Origin: Eretmocerus hayati
Lineage: Eukaryota; Arthropoda; Insecta; Hymenoptera; Aphelinidae
Length of the DNA: 64,000 nucleotides
Assembly (NCBI GenBank): GCA_029851415.1
Contig: CM056742.1
Location: 98,686,976 to 98,750,975 of the forward strand
Reading direction: 5' to 3'
Notes under the pieces: generated by a model
Seen by the model: only the letters and a program-made list of their open reading frames with translations
What the model was told of the DNA's origin: nothing
Database searches by the model: none
Part shown: in pieces, positions 10,200-21,366 of the stretch
How the letters are laid out: the number at the start of each line of letters is the position of its first letter
How positions within the stretch are numbered: the stretch's first letter is position 1
Made by a program: the position numbers and the translations under genes

Positions 10200-11401
10200 C
10201 AGGGTTCGTCGCCGAGACCCTATTCCCCTATTTTACCCTATTTTAACCCTTTTCTGGACTTTCCCCTTTTCTTCCCCTTTAATCGGCCCAAAGACCCTTA
10301 AAGTACCCTAAAATGCGGTTTTGACGATTATTTCTTGCCTAAAATTTTACTCGCTCAGTTTTCCTCGATGAAAGTGAATATACCTCGTTCCAATCATTTC
10401 CGCGTCAACTTTTTCTCTGACTTTATCGTCCATGTGTAACTTTTCTATGCCCCAAAGTATCGAAATAGTTGATCTCCGGCACTTCGGGGAGTAATTTTTT
10501 GCGAAAATTCACTTTTGCTAGATTCTTTAATCGCAAGGCCCGTGCTTATCTGGAAGTCGGCTTCTTTCAAAATAACCCAGGAGGGTGTTTCAGATCCGGG
10601 TCACGGATTTGGCTGAAACTTAAGAAATAGTCTCATTTCAACACCAAAAGATGAAACCCGAAATTATAAGACCCTAACGCTCAAGCGTTTCCGAGCTACA
10701 GCCAAGGACATTAGCATTGTAGGTATACCTATATGTATGATTTTAAACATAGGCCTGTATGGGCAATGCCAATGTCCTTGGCTGTAGCTCGGAAACGCTC
10801 GAGCGTTAAGGTCTATAATTCTGTGTATCCTCTTTTGGTGCTGAAAGAAAACTATCTCCAGAGTTTCAGCCGAATCCGCGATCCGGATCTGAAACACTAT
10901 TCTGGTAAAATCAAATTTAGTGTCAAAATGTCAGGTCCGTGCTTTGCTACCGTGTCATTTGCGGGAATACATCGTATATATTAGAATTTTTGGAAGTGGG
11001 ACTTGCGGTTGACACATTTTGGATCCCCAAATATCGAAATTTTCGCATAAACGACCCTCAACACACGATACTTCTGTCGTCGCACAGAAACCAAGGTCTG
11101 TGCCCGTTCACAGAGTGCTCAGATTTTAAAATGAAAATGCATGATCCTGCGAATGATTCTGGGGGTGTTATAATTCGTCCTCTTGGCTTTTTCCTTTCAT
11201 TTACAAAGTCAATGTGCTCTGGGAACTGAAACGCAGTCGAAATCGAGAATCTATGACAAACGAACTCGTTGCAAAGTGAATGGATTGAGAACAAAGAAGT
11301 GCTGTGTAATTTTTCAAAACTCCCCTATTTAGTACCCTATTTCCTGACATTATTTTCCCCTATTCCCCTATTTTCGGGTTGCTGAGTGGCGACGAACCCT
11401 G
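10200..11401. mobile_element. hAT-like non-autonomous element, CAGGG termini, 6-bp duplication
   Basis: The termini are CAGGGTTCGTCGCC at the left and its exact complement at the right. TTCCAG flanks both sides (10,194-10,199 and 11,402-11,407). Removing the element and one TTCCAG gives a continuous ORF2 reading (IQIPGF) across the junction, so the boundaries are firm. CAGGG ends suggest hAT, which usually duplicates 8 bases; a 6-base duplication is unusual, so the assignment is tentative. Inside is a long imperfect inverted repeat (about 10,565-10,725 with 10,757-10,915). No transposase frame is visible. Confidence 0.88.
10565..10915. repeat. Internal imperfect inverted repeat, about 160-bp arms
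   Basis: The left arm contains TTTCAGATCCGGGTCACGG, CTTTTGGTGTTGAAATGAGA (on the complement) and GCGTTTCCGAGCTACAGCC. The right arm repeats these in reverse order on the complement (GGCTGTAGCTCGGAAACGC, CTCTTTTGGTGCTGAAAG, CGATCCGGATCTGAAAC). The loop is about 30 bases near 10,726-10,756. It gives this hAT-like element a foldback core. Confidence 0.85.
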
Positions 11402-14400
11402 TTCCAGGTTTTTCGTTGTTGAGACAAGATCGCAACAGAGTGGGTGGAGGAGTTGCCTTGTGTGTGCGCAATGACTTCAAGGTTAAGAAGTTGGTTTCGT
11501 CGAATATTTTTGGGCCGGGGAAACCTGGCGTGCCTGAATTCCTTTCCTGTAGCGTACAGTAAGGCAGCTCACCCTCATTATTAGTCGTGGTAATCTATAG
11601 ACCGACAAAAATTGCCATGCAGGAGGATGATGGACTGTTTGGCTCGTTACGCCAGCTGTGTGGAGATTACAGTCACAAGATTATTATGGGGGATCTAAAT
11701 GCAGACCTTTCGGACACAGCTCATCCTGACTCAAAGACTCTGACTGCACTGACGAAAGAACTGTCCCTACAAATCGTGCTGCTTGGCGCGACTCACCAGC
11801 ATAACCCCAATGTATCTCACAAATGGATTGATCACATGTACGTGGATGAAAACGACAATATAACCGACTCACGGAACAGGCTGACGCCCAGTTTTTGCAA
11901 GCATGCGGTCATTGACGTCACCATCGATGTCTTCGCCCCCGCTCCGCCGAAAAATTCCTTTACTCACAGGAATTCCCGTAACATCACTCCGGAGCAATTC
12001 AATGACCGTCTGCTTCGCTGTGACTGGACAGCTCTTAAAAATACCGAGACCAGTTTGGAAGACGTAATTCACTGCTTGAATGAGAATTCAAAGATCGTTT
12101 CAGATAAACTAGCACCGGGAAAAACTATAAACCCGCGTAAGAATGATGCTCCTTGGATTGGTCCTGAGATGAGGGTGCACATGAATAAGCGAGACGCGAC
12201 GCGCAAGCGTTGGGAGCGCATGCAACGCAACCAGCGCAAGTGTCCTGAGCTTCAAAATGAGTACTTTCGGCTCAGCGAAGAGGTCGATCTGCGCATCAAG
12301 CAAGAGCGTAACTCCTTCCTCCAAAACCATCTTTCAGACGCTTTTGATCAGAACAAGAAAATTTGGAACAAGATGCGCAACCTCGGCCTCTTGCCCAAGA
12401 GCAAAGAGGAGGAACTTCACGGTTCCACACCGGATAAGTTGAAAGCTCACTTCGCGGGGGTTCCCGTTCCGCCTCACGAGAATATCAATGAAGCAATGGA
12501 CGATATTAACTCTGCACCGGAGAAGGGGCTTAAATTTAAGCCCATAAATTTCAATGATGTAGTCCTTGCTATTAAACTTTTCTCCTCGCAGGCCCGCGGG
12601 GTGGATGGGATCCCCCAGAGCGTGATCGCGAAAGCTCTTCCGGCAACTGATGATCTAATTCTACATATTTTCAATTCCTCTTACTCTCATAGCGTTCTCC
12701 CTGAGGCTTGGAAGCAAGCGTAGCTGATTGCATTGAAGAAGACTGCAGCTCCATCAACGGTCTCGGACTTCCGTCCCATAGCGCTGCTGTGCTTTTTTCT
12801 CAAGGTTTTGGGAAAAATTGCACTTGATCAAATCACGGAGTATTTGAAAGTACAGAATCTTCTTGATCGCTGCCAGACTGGTTTCAGAAAATACTATAGC
12901 GACCAGACAACTTTACTTGAGTTGACGAATGACATCAGAGTAGGCGTTGATAGGAAGAAGATCACCTTACTCCTACTATTCGACTTTAGCAAAGCTTTCG
13001 ACACAATAACACCATCAAAGCTGTTGAGGAAGCTCCGAAACCTTGGTCTCTCAAGATCGGCACTCCTGTGGATAAAATCATACTCACAAGGCCGCACCCA
13101 GATAGTCACTCCAAAATCCGGTAGTTCTGATTGGCTCGAAACCAATCTGGGTGTTCCATAGGGATCCGTTCTCGGGCCTTTATTCTTCAGCTTATATGTT
13201 GATGACTTACCTAGTTTGTTAGACGGAAAGTCGGTACATCATCAATTCTATGCGGATGATCTTCAAATTCATCTCCAAGTCGAGAAAACTAAGATCAAGG
13301 AAGGCATCACTCGGCTGGGAGAAGTAGGACGACTAATTGCTGAATGGGCCAGAAAATCCGGCCTTCGTCTCAACGCTGGCAAGACCAAGGCAATCTTCTC
13401 CAGCTCTGAGAGGGATATCAGAGATCTGAAGAGAATGGACTCGCCAGGGGTTGAGATGCAGAAAGGAGAGTTCATCCCGTTCAGTGACACGGTCGCGAGT
13501 CTTGGTGTTACCCTTGATAGTGAACTGACGAGAAAACCGCACATTGACCAAGTAATTGAGAAAGTGAACAGAGCCTTATACGGATAGCGGTTTCTAGGGC
13601 GTGTATCACCAAACCTCTCCGAATTCGCCTAGTCGAGTCATTAGTTCAACGGCATTCAGATTATTGCACAGTCGTGTACCTCGACGCCACGGACGAACGG
13701 CGGGAACGAATACAGTGACTGAGCAATTTATGTGTGAGGTACATCATTTATCTTAGGAGAGACGAGCTCATCACCCCGTTCAGGGAGCGTTTGGGTTGGT
13801 TACGTACTGATTCGCGGAGAATGTACATCGCAGCACTTTTAATGCATAAGATGATGCATCTTGGAGGACCTGGCTACCTAGCTGCGATGTTTACCAGGTA
13901 TCAATCTGAACGCCCCGCACATGGTGATGCAGAAGAGCAGGTACTCAAGGTTCCCAATATGAGACCCGAGTACAGAAGAAGATCATTCCAGGTTCAATGT
14001 GTTCATCTGTGGAACTCTCTCCCTCTGGGTCTTCGGTAGCTGGGGAAAATATCAGTATTCAAAGAGGCCTTAAAAGATCCCCTTCTGACTCAGTGTTCCC
14101 AGAGGATTGATGTGGATAGAAAGCATTATTCTAATCTCTAAACTGTGATAGATTTGGTCTCTTTTCTATCAGCGTTTCCCATTTTAAAAGAGTTATACGT
14201 GGCTACTCCGTCACTGAATCGTAATTCCTGTGATACTTCTGCTGGCCCAAGCCTTTTATATGCCTTTCTACATGAACATGTTCCCTTCTCCTCGACCGTT
14301 CTTGTAAAGACTGATATATGTATATGAAAATATATCTCATCATTCTTTTCCTTGACTTTTATGCATCTTTCGATGCCTTAAAATGACTAGTCACTTTCTG

Positions 14401-14554
14401 TGATGATTCTAATATCCCTTGACCAAAAAGACAAATATTCATCCATTTTTATATATTTATCATGTAGGTGTAACATATGTGACATAAGCTACTGTATTTT
14501 TCAATTTTGCCCTCGGACGAATAGAGGTTATCAATCACTCGTTCAATCAATCTC

Positions 14555-15775
14555 TCTCTCTTGTTCTCCTTGTTGTGGATATTGTCGCGTTCCAACCAAC
14601 AATTACACAGAAATAAGATCGGAATGGAACTGAATCCAAACAGAGTTTCTGCGTTGCAACAAAAATCCCGGAATTGTGATTAGGACTGAATTTGGGCAGA
14701 GTGACTGCGTTTCAATAGAGGATCTCGAAATCAACTGACTCCCCGCGCGAGCCTCTAGCCTTCTTGTCTCTTCGGTGACGAAAGCATGAATTTATTGAAT
14801 CTTGATGGAAGTGGGAAAAAATCATTACCATCTTAATTTCTAACGAGACAGAGAGACCGAAAAAGTGAAATGGTTACATATCCTCATTCTACGCTGAAAC
14901 CAAAATTATTAGGTGATGATCGTGAATTCTTTTCTACCTTTATTCTATGTACTAACGATAATCATACCATGCATCCTACGTATATTTTACGTGCTACAAG
15001 GGAGCGACATACTCGAGGTGCGGAGGCCTGATGTAATTACCTGTGATCGACTGCCAAACTTAAGCGCTTTTGGTGATTTCTGCGGGCTTCCGAATGTCAC
15101 CGTCAGCGTGAGAGCGAAGATTCACAAAATTAGCAGCGGAATTTGTTGTCTAATAACTCCTATTCGCATACGAGCGTCTAATGGAAAGGACATGTAGCTA
15201 CCGTGAGGAGAGCGATGAATGTTGGTGATAACTCTCCGATAACTGCTCTCGCTTCGCGAGATGGACATGAGGCACGAGATCTTGTTCGCGAATCGAATAC
15301 GCATCACGGTCGTCGCTCCCTCTAAATTTATACTATCTCGAGCGACGTCACACCCCAGGCCTTAAACGCTCTGTAATGGGTGAGAGAATTAACTATCACA
15401 GAGCGTATGCCTCTGCTATTAGCTAGTCCTCAATCCGCCTGAATGGAGTTCATGAATCGCGAGAAATTATTCGTAAGTCCCTTGAGGGGGGGGGGGAATG
15501 AAGTCAGAATTCGCAAGGTGTTTACTATTGTGTCCATTTTGATCCATATACATCTAGTTCAAGATAAGGTCTCTGTTGGATTTTGAATTCTCGCGCGCGG
15601 CCGCCATCTCATTGCGACTTCGTGCTCTTCTGCTATTCATTCCAGCGCGCTCGTCGCGTTCCGCGGCTTGCGCCAGTTTCCACTCGACCACCGACCGCAC
15701 CACCTCGCTCTGTACAATGAGCTTTTTGAATATAGTTTATTTATTTGTTCCAACTATGTGTCCAACCAAAGTTAT
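14555..15775. other. Anonymous stretch with one possible secreted fragment
   Basis: No recognised gene. A plus-strand frame at 14,913-15,197 (94 residues) opens with a strongly hydrophobic N-terminus resembling a signal peptide, followed by a segment with three cysteines (CDRLPN, FCGLPN and GICC); the frame can be followed past its stop with further breaks to about 15,350. It could be a decayed secreted or glycoprotein fragment or a chance frame. A G-run occurs near 15,487. The stretch 15,580-15,770 is GC-richer than its surroundings. Confidence 0.3.
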
Positions 15776-18096
15776 TCAGTTCACCTGCTTCCATATCAAA
15801 CACAAGGGGTTCAGAGAATACCAGTTAGAGGGTCGCGGAGGTGGGTGTTCTGTTCCTAGCCTACTAGGGTTGTTCTCCCTAGGGGGTGGGATAGGGTTTG
15901 GGGAGGATCGTGCGAAGGAACTGGGAGAGAAAGAGTTGATCGGATTGGGGAGACTGCCACCAGAAACGGGTTCTGGGGGAGCAACGGGCAATTGTCGATC
16001 AGAGAGGGCCCTGACCACTGAGTTGGGTTGCTTTCTCAGCGCCAGTGGTGATATTGGCAGTGAGTGAATTCCACCTGAGCCCAATCCAGAGAGCAGGGAT
16101 GGATATAGTATAGGTTCGCCGAGTCCTTTGGATAGGATATAAGGCACATTCGGGTTGCGTGCCGGGTCCGTATAGCGGATAGGCAACTAGGCAGGCGGGG
16201 GTGGAATCATATCCAGTTCGGTCTCATCTCCCGCAGCCCTCCTATACCCTCCTTGTCCGCGGTCTCCGGGAATGCGGTTGACCATTGAGAGGCAATAGGC
16301 TACTGACCCCCACATTGCAGCCAATAGGTGAACAGACCACCCAAATACGAGGTGTAGGGTATACCCTCGAATCAGAATGTCCACTAGTGTTTTGATCAGA
16401 TGTAAGATCATAAGTATAGCGATGACCACAGCACTAGCTGTACCAAATATCATGAATCTATCCCACATCTTGTTTCATGTGGATTGGGTTAAACGAGAGA
16501 GAGAGTCCTTATTGAATAATCTGAAGATGGGTGTGTTTCCGCCCGGAAGATTATTCTCATGCGTTTTGCGGGCTAACCCGTTCAGCAGGGCAGGGAGTTC
16601 TACCGGGTTCATAATACGTTCTCGCAAGGCGTCTAAGTCCTTTTCGGTGAAGACTCCGGGCGTCGATAATCCTTCGGGACTAATGTATTCTCAAGTAGCT
16701 TTCGTCATTGGTTTGATCAGGGTCAGAGCTTTAGATTCGGTTGGGCGAGGAAGGATCTTGTACCACTCGCTGCTTACGAAGTAGTATGCAGGCAACAAGT
16801 TATTACAAGAGACTCCCGTACCACGGGATTTTGTTGCCATGCAGCATCTGGAGCTCAGCGTAAGACCGGTCTCCGTGTGCAACTTCAACTTCTATGGGGA
16901 TGCATTTAACGATGTAAACTGCTTCTCCGGCTACCAGAGCCATGTACCCCGGACCCTTCATTAGATTATACGCGAACTCATCGGGTGACTGGGTGGCTAT
17001 CGCTGACGCGTCTTTGATAATTTGTCGATCGAGATTACATCTATTTTCCAGCACGTCTTGATACAAAGTTTTGAACTGGGCTCGTATCCATTTTTCTACA
17101 TAAATAAACTTAGAATCTACATAGGCAAACATATCCAAATTCGCGTCGATGGTGCGCTTCCGATTTCCGAACCCAGTTCTTTGCAAGTTTTCGAAAATAA
17201 GGAGTTTTGGGTGTTCGGTCTTAAGGACCTTGTACCCACATACTGTTTCTCTTCCTTTTGCCGTGGGGTGGAAGTTATTTCTCCACTAGTTAACGAGTAG
17301 ACGACCTCGGCTCCACCTGAAGAGGGGTCCTCAAGTTTTTGTCCTAACCCTTCATATAGAATACCGTACCGATTGAATCCGCACGAATCAATAGGTAGGG
17401 GTTCCCAGGAGGTTTGCCCGCCATGTTTATCAACACATGAACCGTCTTTCGAAGGACGAATAGTTCTGGATTGCAGAACGATCTGATTTTTGTCTAAATT
17501 AACGTTGGTGGTGTACCGCGTCAGTGTGACGGTAACGGTACCACGGGCGATGACTTTGTCCCATGATCCGGACTGGTCGGCGTAAAGAGCGGTGATGCAC
17601 GATTTTCCGCCAATGCTTCCCGCCTAAGTAACTTGCTTGGTAATAGGCTTCGTATTGACTTTGAGACCGTGAATGCTGTTTTCTCTGCTTAAGACTTCAT
17701 GTAGCTGCTGCGTGTGCCATTTGCTGCTGGATATGGAATGTCGAGCCAATTGCAGTAGAACACTTCTCGTGATATTTAGACTTTACACTGTTCTACCTCT
17801 GTTCCCACAAATTCGTTGATCTTCAGGAGCTGCGAATGGCGCTTTGTAACGTTCACGATGTTCCGTGGGATGTCGCATTCGTAAACGTCTAGCAGAGACA
17901 GAGTGGTTACATCGAGGGACCGCAAACCACGGTCGAAACCCATTGGGTCTGATGTGAGTGGAACGCAAAGTATTGCTAAGATGGCTGCCAGGGTCTTCTT
18001 GTTCAAATCTGAAACGAAAAGCTCAGTCGTCAGGACTATCCCCTTTGTCGTAGCGTTCGTCCGTCGTCTTCTCTGGCGAGTGCGTGAAGTTTTCAT
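15776..18096 (-). pseudogene. Chuvirus-like envelope glycoprotein remnant
   Basis: On the minus strand, separate open pieces follow the order of a single class of viral glycoprotein. The first (18,096-17,776) has a hydrophobic leader and a segment with TTLSLLDVYECDIP. The middle piece (17,186-16,803) has the stretch GPGYMALVAGEA with IVKC, recalled by me as typical of chuvirus glycoproteins and of the env-like genes captured by some BEL/Pao elements. The next (16,468-16,187) holds transmembrane-type hydrophobic segments and GYTLHLVFGWSVHLL. The last is a proline-rich tail (16,186-15,776) in the same frame after one stop. Between the pieces are multiple stops and frameshifts, so no full protein can be made. 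It may be an endogenous viral element or the env of a retroelement. Confidence 0.65.
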
Positions 18097-18272
18097 AAAT
18101 TGTTGTTTGAGTCAATCGTATTGTCACTGGTCGGTCATGATATTTTACCGTGTCGTAAAGAGGGGTGGGGGCAGTTGTCGGGGAGCTGGAGCTCGTCGCA
18201 GTAAGGAAGACTCATCTGGATACAGATCATGGAATTTTCGGAGGTTTATTAGGTGCTGAAGATTGAATAGTT

Positions 18273-18524
18273 CTACCATGTCGGGTTTGACAACGGAAAT
18301 CGGTTGTTCCGATTTCGGAGCCTTTTTCGCCTACGAAGGATGATGCAGCCACCAGAAAGGATGAGGATTATCCAAAATAAATTATGTAGGGTTGTGGCGT
18401 GCATCCTCTCTACAATCAGTTGAAACAACGTGTAACGAGCGGCGACAAATCCGAAAGAAGCATCTTGAAGAGCAGGAGAGATGCTAACTTTTGAGTGGTC
18501 CAGATTCAGAGTTCCATCGATCAT
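18273..18524 (-). CDS. Short membrane-anchored fragment upstream of the glycoprotein remnant
   Basis: An 83-residue minus-strand frame has a hydrophobic segment (FWIILILSGGCIIL, about residues 50-63) followed at once by a basic cluster (RRRKRLRNRNNR). That pattern is typical of the membrane anchor and cytoplasmic end of a type I protein. It is on the same strand as the glycoprotein remnant and about 180 bases upstream of it. It could be the C-terminal end of another envelope protein. I do not recognise the N-terminal part. Confidence 0.35.
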   Translation of the reverse strand: MIDGTLNLDHSKVSISPALQDASFGFVAARYTLFQLIVERMHATTLHNLFWIILILSGGCIILRRRKRLRNRNNRFPLSNPTW

Positions 18525-18666
18525 CTCGAAGGTATGAGATTCTGGTCAAAAATTATTCAATTTTCGAGAATTTCCACTCTTATTGATACACCTGCAGTTT
18601 TGTTGCAAATGAAGATACGGCGATTCTGAATGGAGCGGTTTGCAGAGCGAGAAAGATGCGATGTGT

Positions 18667-18845
18667 GACTGTCTTTTGATTATCTTTTACGTTTCACGCG
18701 TGAGAACGCATGAGCTATCAGAACACCCAAGACGGTGTTTTCCACCAAAAACGACACTTAGAAAGGTGGAAAACCATCATTCCGGTTGTTCTGATAGCTC
18801 ATACGTTCTCACACGTGGGACGTGAAAAATGATCGAAAGACAGTT
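18667..18845. repeat. Imperfect inverted repeat, about 80-bp arms
   Basis: The left arm (18,667-18,749) carries GACTGTCTTTTGATTATCTT, CGTGAGAACGCATGAGCTAT and GGTGTTTTCCACC. The right arm (18,763-18,845) carries their complements in reverse order (GGTGGAAAACC, ATAGCTCATACGTTCTCACA, GATCGAAAGACAGTT). Spacer about 13 bases. It looks like a small foldback or MITE; no target duplication is visible. Confidence 0.8.
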
Positions 18846-18848
18846 ACT

Positions 18849-19440
18849 GTTATGAACCAGGGTTCTTCAGGTTCATGTGCTATGGGTTTTATTCTTTCTC
18901 ACCAAGCCGCCGGGCCAGTAGGTTGGGGTGCAAGGTGTTCTCTGAATGATAAGTCTTAGATGGTGAGTACTGTAGAGATTTATTCACAGGTAAGTTATAA
19001 GTCCGAGAGAGACAGACTGCCACAATTGTTCGTTATTCTACTGATTCTACGATGGTACGAGAGTATCAAAGGCTGAGACTACTCGTCCTGGAATGCTGCT
19101 GATCGCGGAGTCTACGCTAAGAGTTGACGTGGTCGACTGTGATTCTAGAAGCCTAATGTACGCAATGAGAGTCCGCGGTCAACTGTTAGGACAGAAGTCT
19201 GGATCAGCGTTCTTACACCATTTTTATACTCGTCTCCACATCGGGGTCAAATTCGCGTCAGTGCCTTTTTCCTGGCGCATCCTTGCGTCCGTGCGCTTGT
19301 GCTCGAACGTTCTCGAAAGCTCTGGGCTAGCGTCTCTGAGACCTGGATATCAATTCTCGCACGCGCGGTTGGTAACGCTGAGTTGCATCACATTACAATA
19401 AAGACTGCAACAACTGGAGCTTATGTTTCTAGACCCACTT
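18849..19440 (-). other. LTR-like block (tentative)
   Basis: This region shares a loose skeleton with 28,981-29,400: a TTTATTCA motif (AATAAA on the minus strand), CCGAGAGAGAC, a GATTCTACGATGGTACGAG-like segment, and TCTAGAAGCC in the same order. That arrangement suggests related LTRs read on the minus strand, the strand of the glycoprotein remnant. I cannot define TG...CA ends, a primer site or a duplication, so the call is weak. Confidence 0.3.
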
Positions 19441-19555
19441 CATGATGCTCAGCTACAGATACTTGCATGTGCGACTATAGTTACACCACATTTCATTGAA
19501 TCTTGCAATAGCTACAGCTCGTAAGCATAGAACTCGGTCTTGCTCTATGACACGT

Positions 19556-20278
19556 TCATTGGCGCGCAACTGATCCCCGGATCAGGAAGTTGAAAAGAGG
19601 TATGGTCTCATTTTGTTTTGGATTTTTTGAGAATTTTCCTGATCGCAATCGTCCTAGGGTAGCATAAGTTCGGAAATATTTCCACCATATGACATGACAA
19701 CTAGAATGGAATTTTTGTACATCCATTGGATGTATGAGAGATGAGATGAATACGTCCACCTGGTAGTGTAAATATGTCTCAGGTACATTGTCAAATTAGA
19801 ATACGGTAGTAACTTCCACATATATAGTCCTCAAGTAATTTCTCACAGTAGCTAATCTCTGGTCCAATACACGAAGTTCCTAGTAAATATCATATGAATG
19901 GTTTGATAATAATCCGTTCAGGTCGCGTGGAAGTTGATATCTGAGGATGTCCCATTTGCTTAGGAGCATATATTCGTGCAGTAACGCAAATACAATCCGA
20001 ATTTTCCCAGAAAGTTGATGGATTCCGGTGTATTGAAGATATACTGTTCAAGTTGTGGATCCGATTTGGTAGTGAGAGAGAGATACTCGAACATATTGAA
20101 GATTCAGATTTACTTCAGTAGAGGAAAATAGGTGATCGAAATAATTCATGGATGACATTTTGAAAGCGTGAAAACCTCCTCTAAGAGATTCATAAGCAAT
20201 TGAAGTGGTGGTGCAGAAGTCTATCTCCCGCGAATTCTCAAAATGAATCCAATCTGGTAGCATGAATGAATTCAACAT
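19556..20278 (-). pseudogene. Decayed coding frame of unknown family
   Basis: One minus-strand frame runs for about 240 codons with only three stops (near 20,049, 19,873 and 19,798), far fewer than chance would give in DNA of this base composition. Conceptual residues look protein-like: YFDHLFSSTEVNLNLQYV, then LLHEYMLLSKWDILRYQLP, and HYQVDVFISSLIHPMDV. No catalytic motif, signal peptide or zinc finger is apparent. It lies about 1.5 kb upstream, on the same strand, of the viral-type glycoprotein remnant. It may be part of the same integrated or captured sequence; that is inference only. Confidence 0.45.
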
Positions 20279-20404
20279 AACATCAAATTTATGAGATCGG
20301 AATGTTGGCGTGTTCTTGAAATGATCAAGTAGAGATATTCCGTGACCAAGCGATTATTACTATAGTATTATTGACAAGAAAGGATGTTGATTGATTCATT
20401 TTAA

Positions 20405-20405
20405 T

Positions 20406-20494
<89 letters not shown>
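20405..20494. repeat. (CT)n microsatellite
   Basis: About 90 bases of uninterrupted CT dinucleotide. It directly precedes a 3' tail remnant of the CR1-like family (TTTTTCAATTTTGCCCTCGG at about 20,495-20,520). Confidence 0.97.
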
Positions 20495-20496
<2 letters not shown>

Positions 20497-20545
20497 TTTT
20501 CAATTTTGCCCTCGGGCGAATAAAGGTTATCTATCTATCTATCTA

Positions 20546-20627
<82 letters not shown>

Positions 20628-20652
20628 TCTCTCTCTGTCTCTCTCTCTCATC
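20495..20652 (+). repeat. CR1-like 3' tail with (ATCT)n and (CT)n expansion
   Basis: The last bases of a CR1-like 3' UTR (TTGCCCTCGGGCGAATAAAGG) are followed by about seven ATCT units and then about 100 bases of CT with a few interruptions. The short tail implies a severely 5'-truncated insertion, or loss of the rest of the copy during microsatellite turnover. Confidence 0.85.
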
Positions 20653-21366
20653 TAATTTAAACCCACAAATTTCAATGATGTAGTCCTTGCTATTGAACAT
20701 TTCTCCTCGCAGGCCTGCGGGGTGGATGGGATCCCCCAGAGTGTGATCGCGAAGGCTCTTCCGGCAATTGGTGATCTTATTGTACATATATTCAATTCCT
20801 TTTTCGCTCATAGCGTTTTTCCCGCGGCTTGGAAACAAGCGCAGCTGATTGCATTGAAGAAGACTGCAGCTCCATCAACGGTCTCGGACTTTCGTCCCAT
20901 AGCGCTCCTGTGCTTCCTTTCCAAGGTTCTGGAAAAAATTGCACATGACCAAATCACGGAGTATTTAAAAGTAGAGAAACTTCTTGATCGCTTCCAGACT
21001 GGTTTCAGGCAATACCATAGCACCCAGACAGCTTTACTAAAGTTGACGGATGACATCAGAGTAGGCATTGATAGGAAGAAGATCACCTTACTCCTACTAT
21101 TCGACTTTAGCAAAGCTTTTGACACAATAACACCGTCAAAGCTGTTGAGGAAGCTCCGAAACCTTAGATTTTCAAGATCGGCACTCCTGTGGATAAAATC
21201 ATACTCACAAGGCCGCACCCAAATAGTCACTTCAAAATCTGGTAGTTCTGATTGGCTTGAAACCTATCTGGGCGTTCCACAGGGATCCGTTCTCGGGCCT
21301 TTACTCTTCAGCTTATATGTTAATGACTTATCTGGTTTGCTAGACGGGAAGTCGGTATATCATCTA

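Larger units (their letters stand above)
10045..14141 (+). pseudogene. CR1-like ORF2: endonuclease and reverse transcriptase, broken
   Basis: The endonuclease domain is visible in order: FINLNSL and GVAESKL (10,050-10,150), then after the hAT-like insertion GGGVALCVRNDF, VVIYRPT, IMGDLNADL, WIDHMYVD and HAVID (11,405-11,920). The RT follows with ARGVDGIPQSVIAKAL, SDFRPIALL, TLLLLFDFSKAFDTI, GSVLGPLFF and the catalytic FYADDLQIHL near 13,245-13,275. Three in-frame stops and a frameshift near 13,580 inactivate it. At two of the stops the copy at 20.7 kb reads CAG where this one reads TAG, showing simple point mutation after insertion. The product would nick DNA and prime reverse transcription at the nick. 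Confidence 0.85.
8190..14550 (+). mobile_element. Near full-length CR1-like non-LTR retrotransposon, decayed
   Basis: This copy carries ORF1 (8197-10052) and ORF2 (about 10045-14141), then a 3' UTR ending near 14,515-14,550 with GGACGAATAGAGGTTATC and a short tetranucleotide tail. Two-ORF organisation, an apurinic-type endonuclease before the RT, a PHD-like finger in ORF1 and a microsatellite-like tail place it in the CR1/Jockey group; the exact clade needs a tree. ORF1 has a frameshift, ORF2 has stops near 12,721, 13,159 and 13,585, and a hAT-like element of 1,202 bases is inserted in the endonuclease domain. The 5' end is not defined; it may start soon after the foldback that ends at 7954. 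Confidence 0.85.

Noticed and set aside
20391..20660. Open frames of LS repeats on plus and ER repeats on minus
   Set aside because: Translation of CT microsatellites only.
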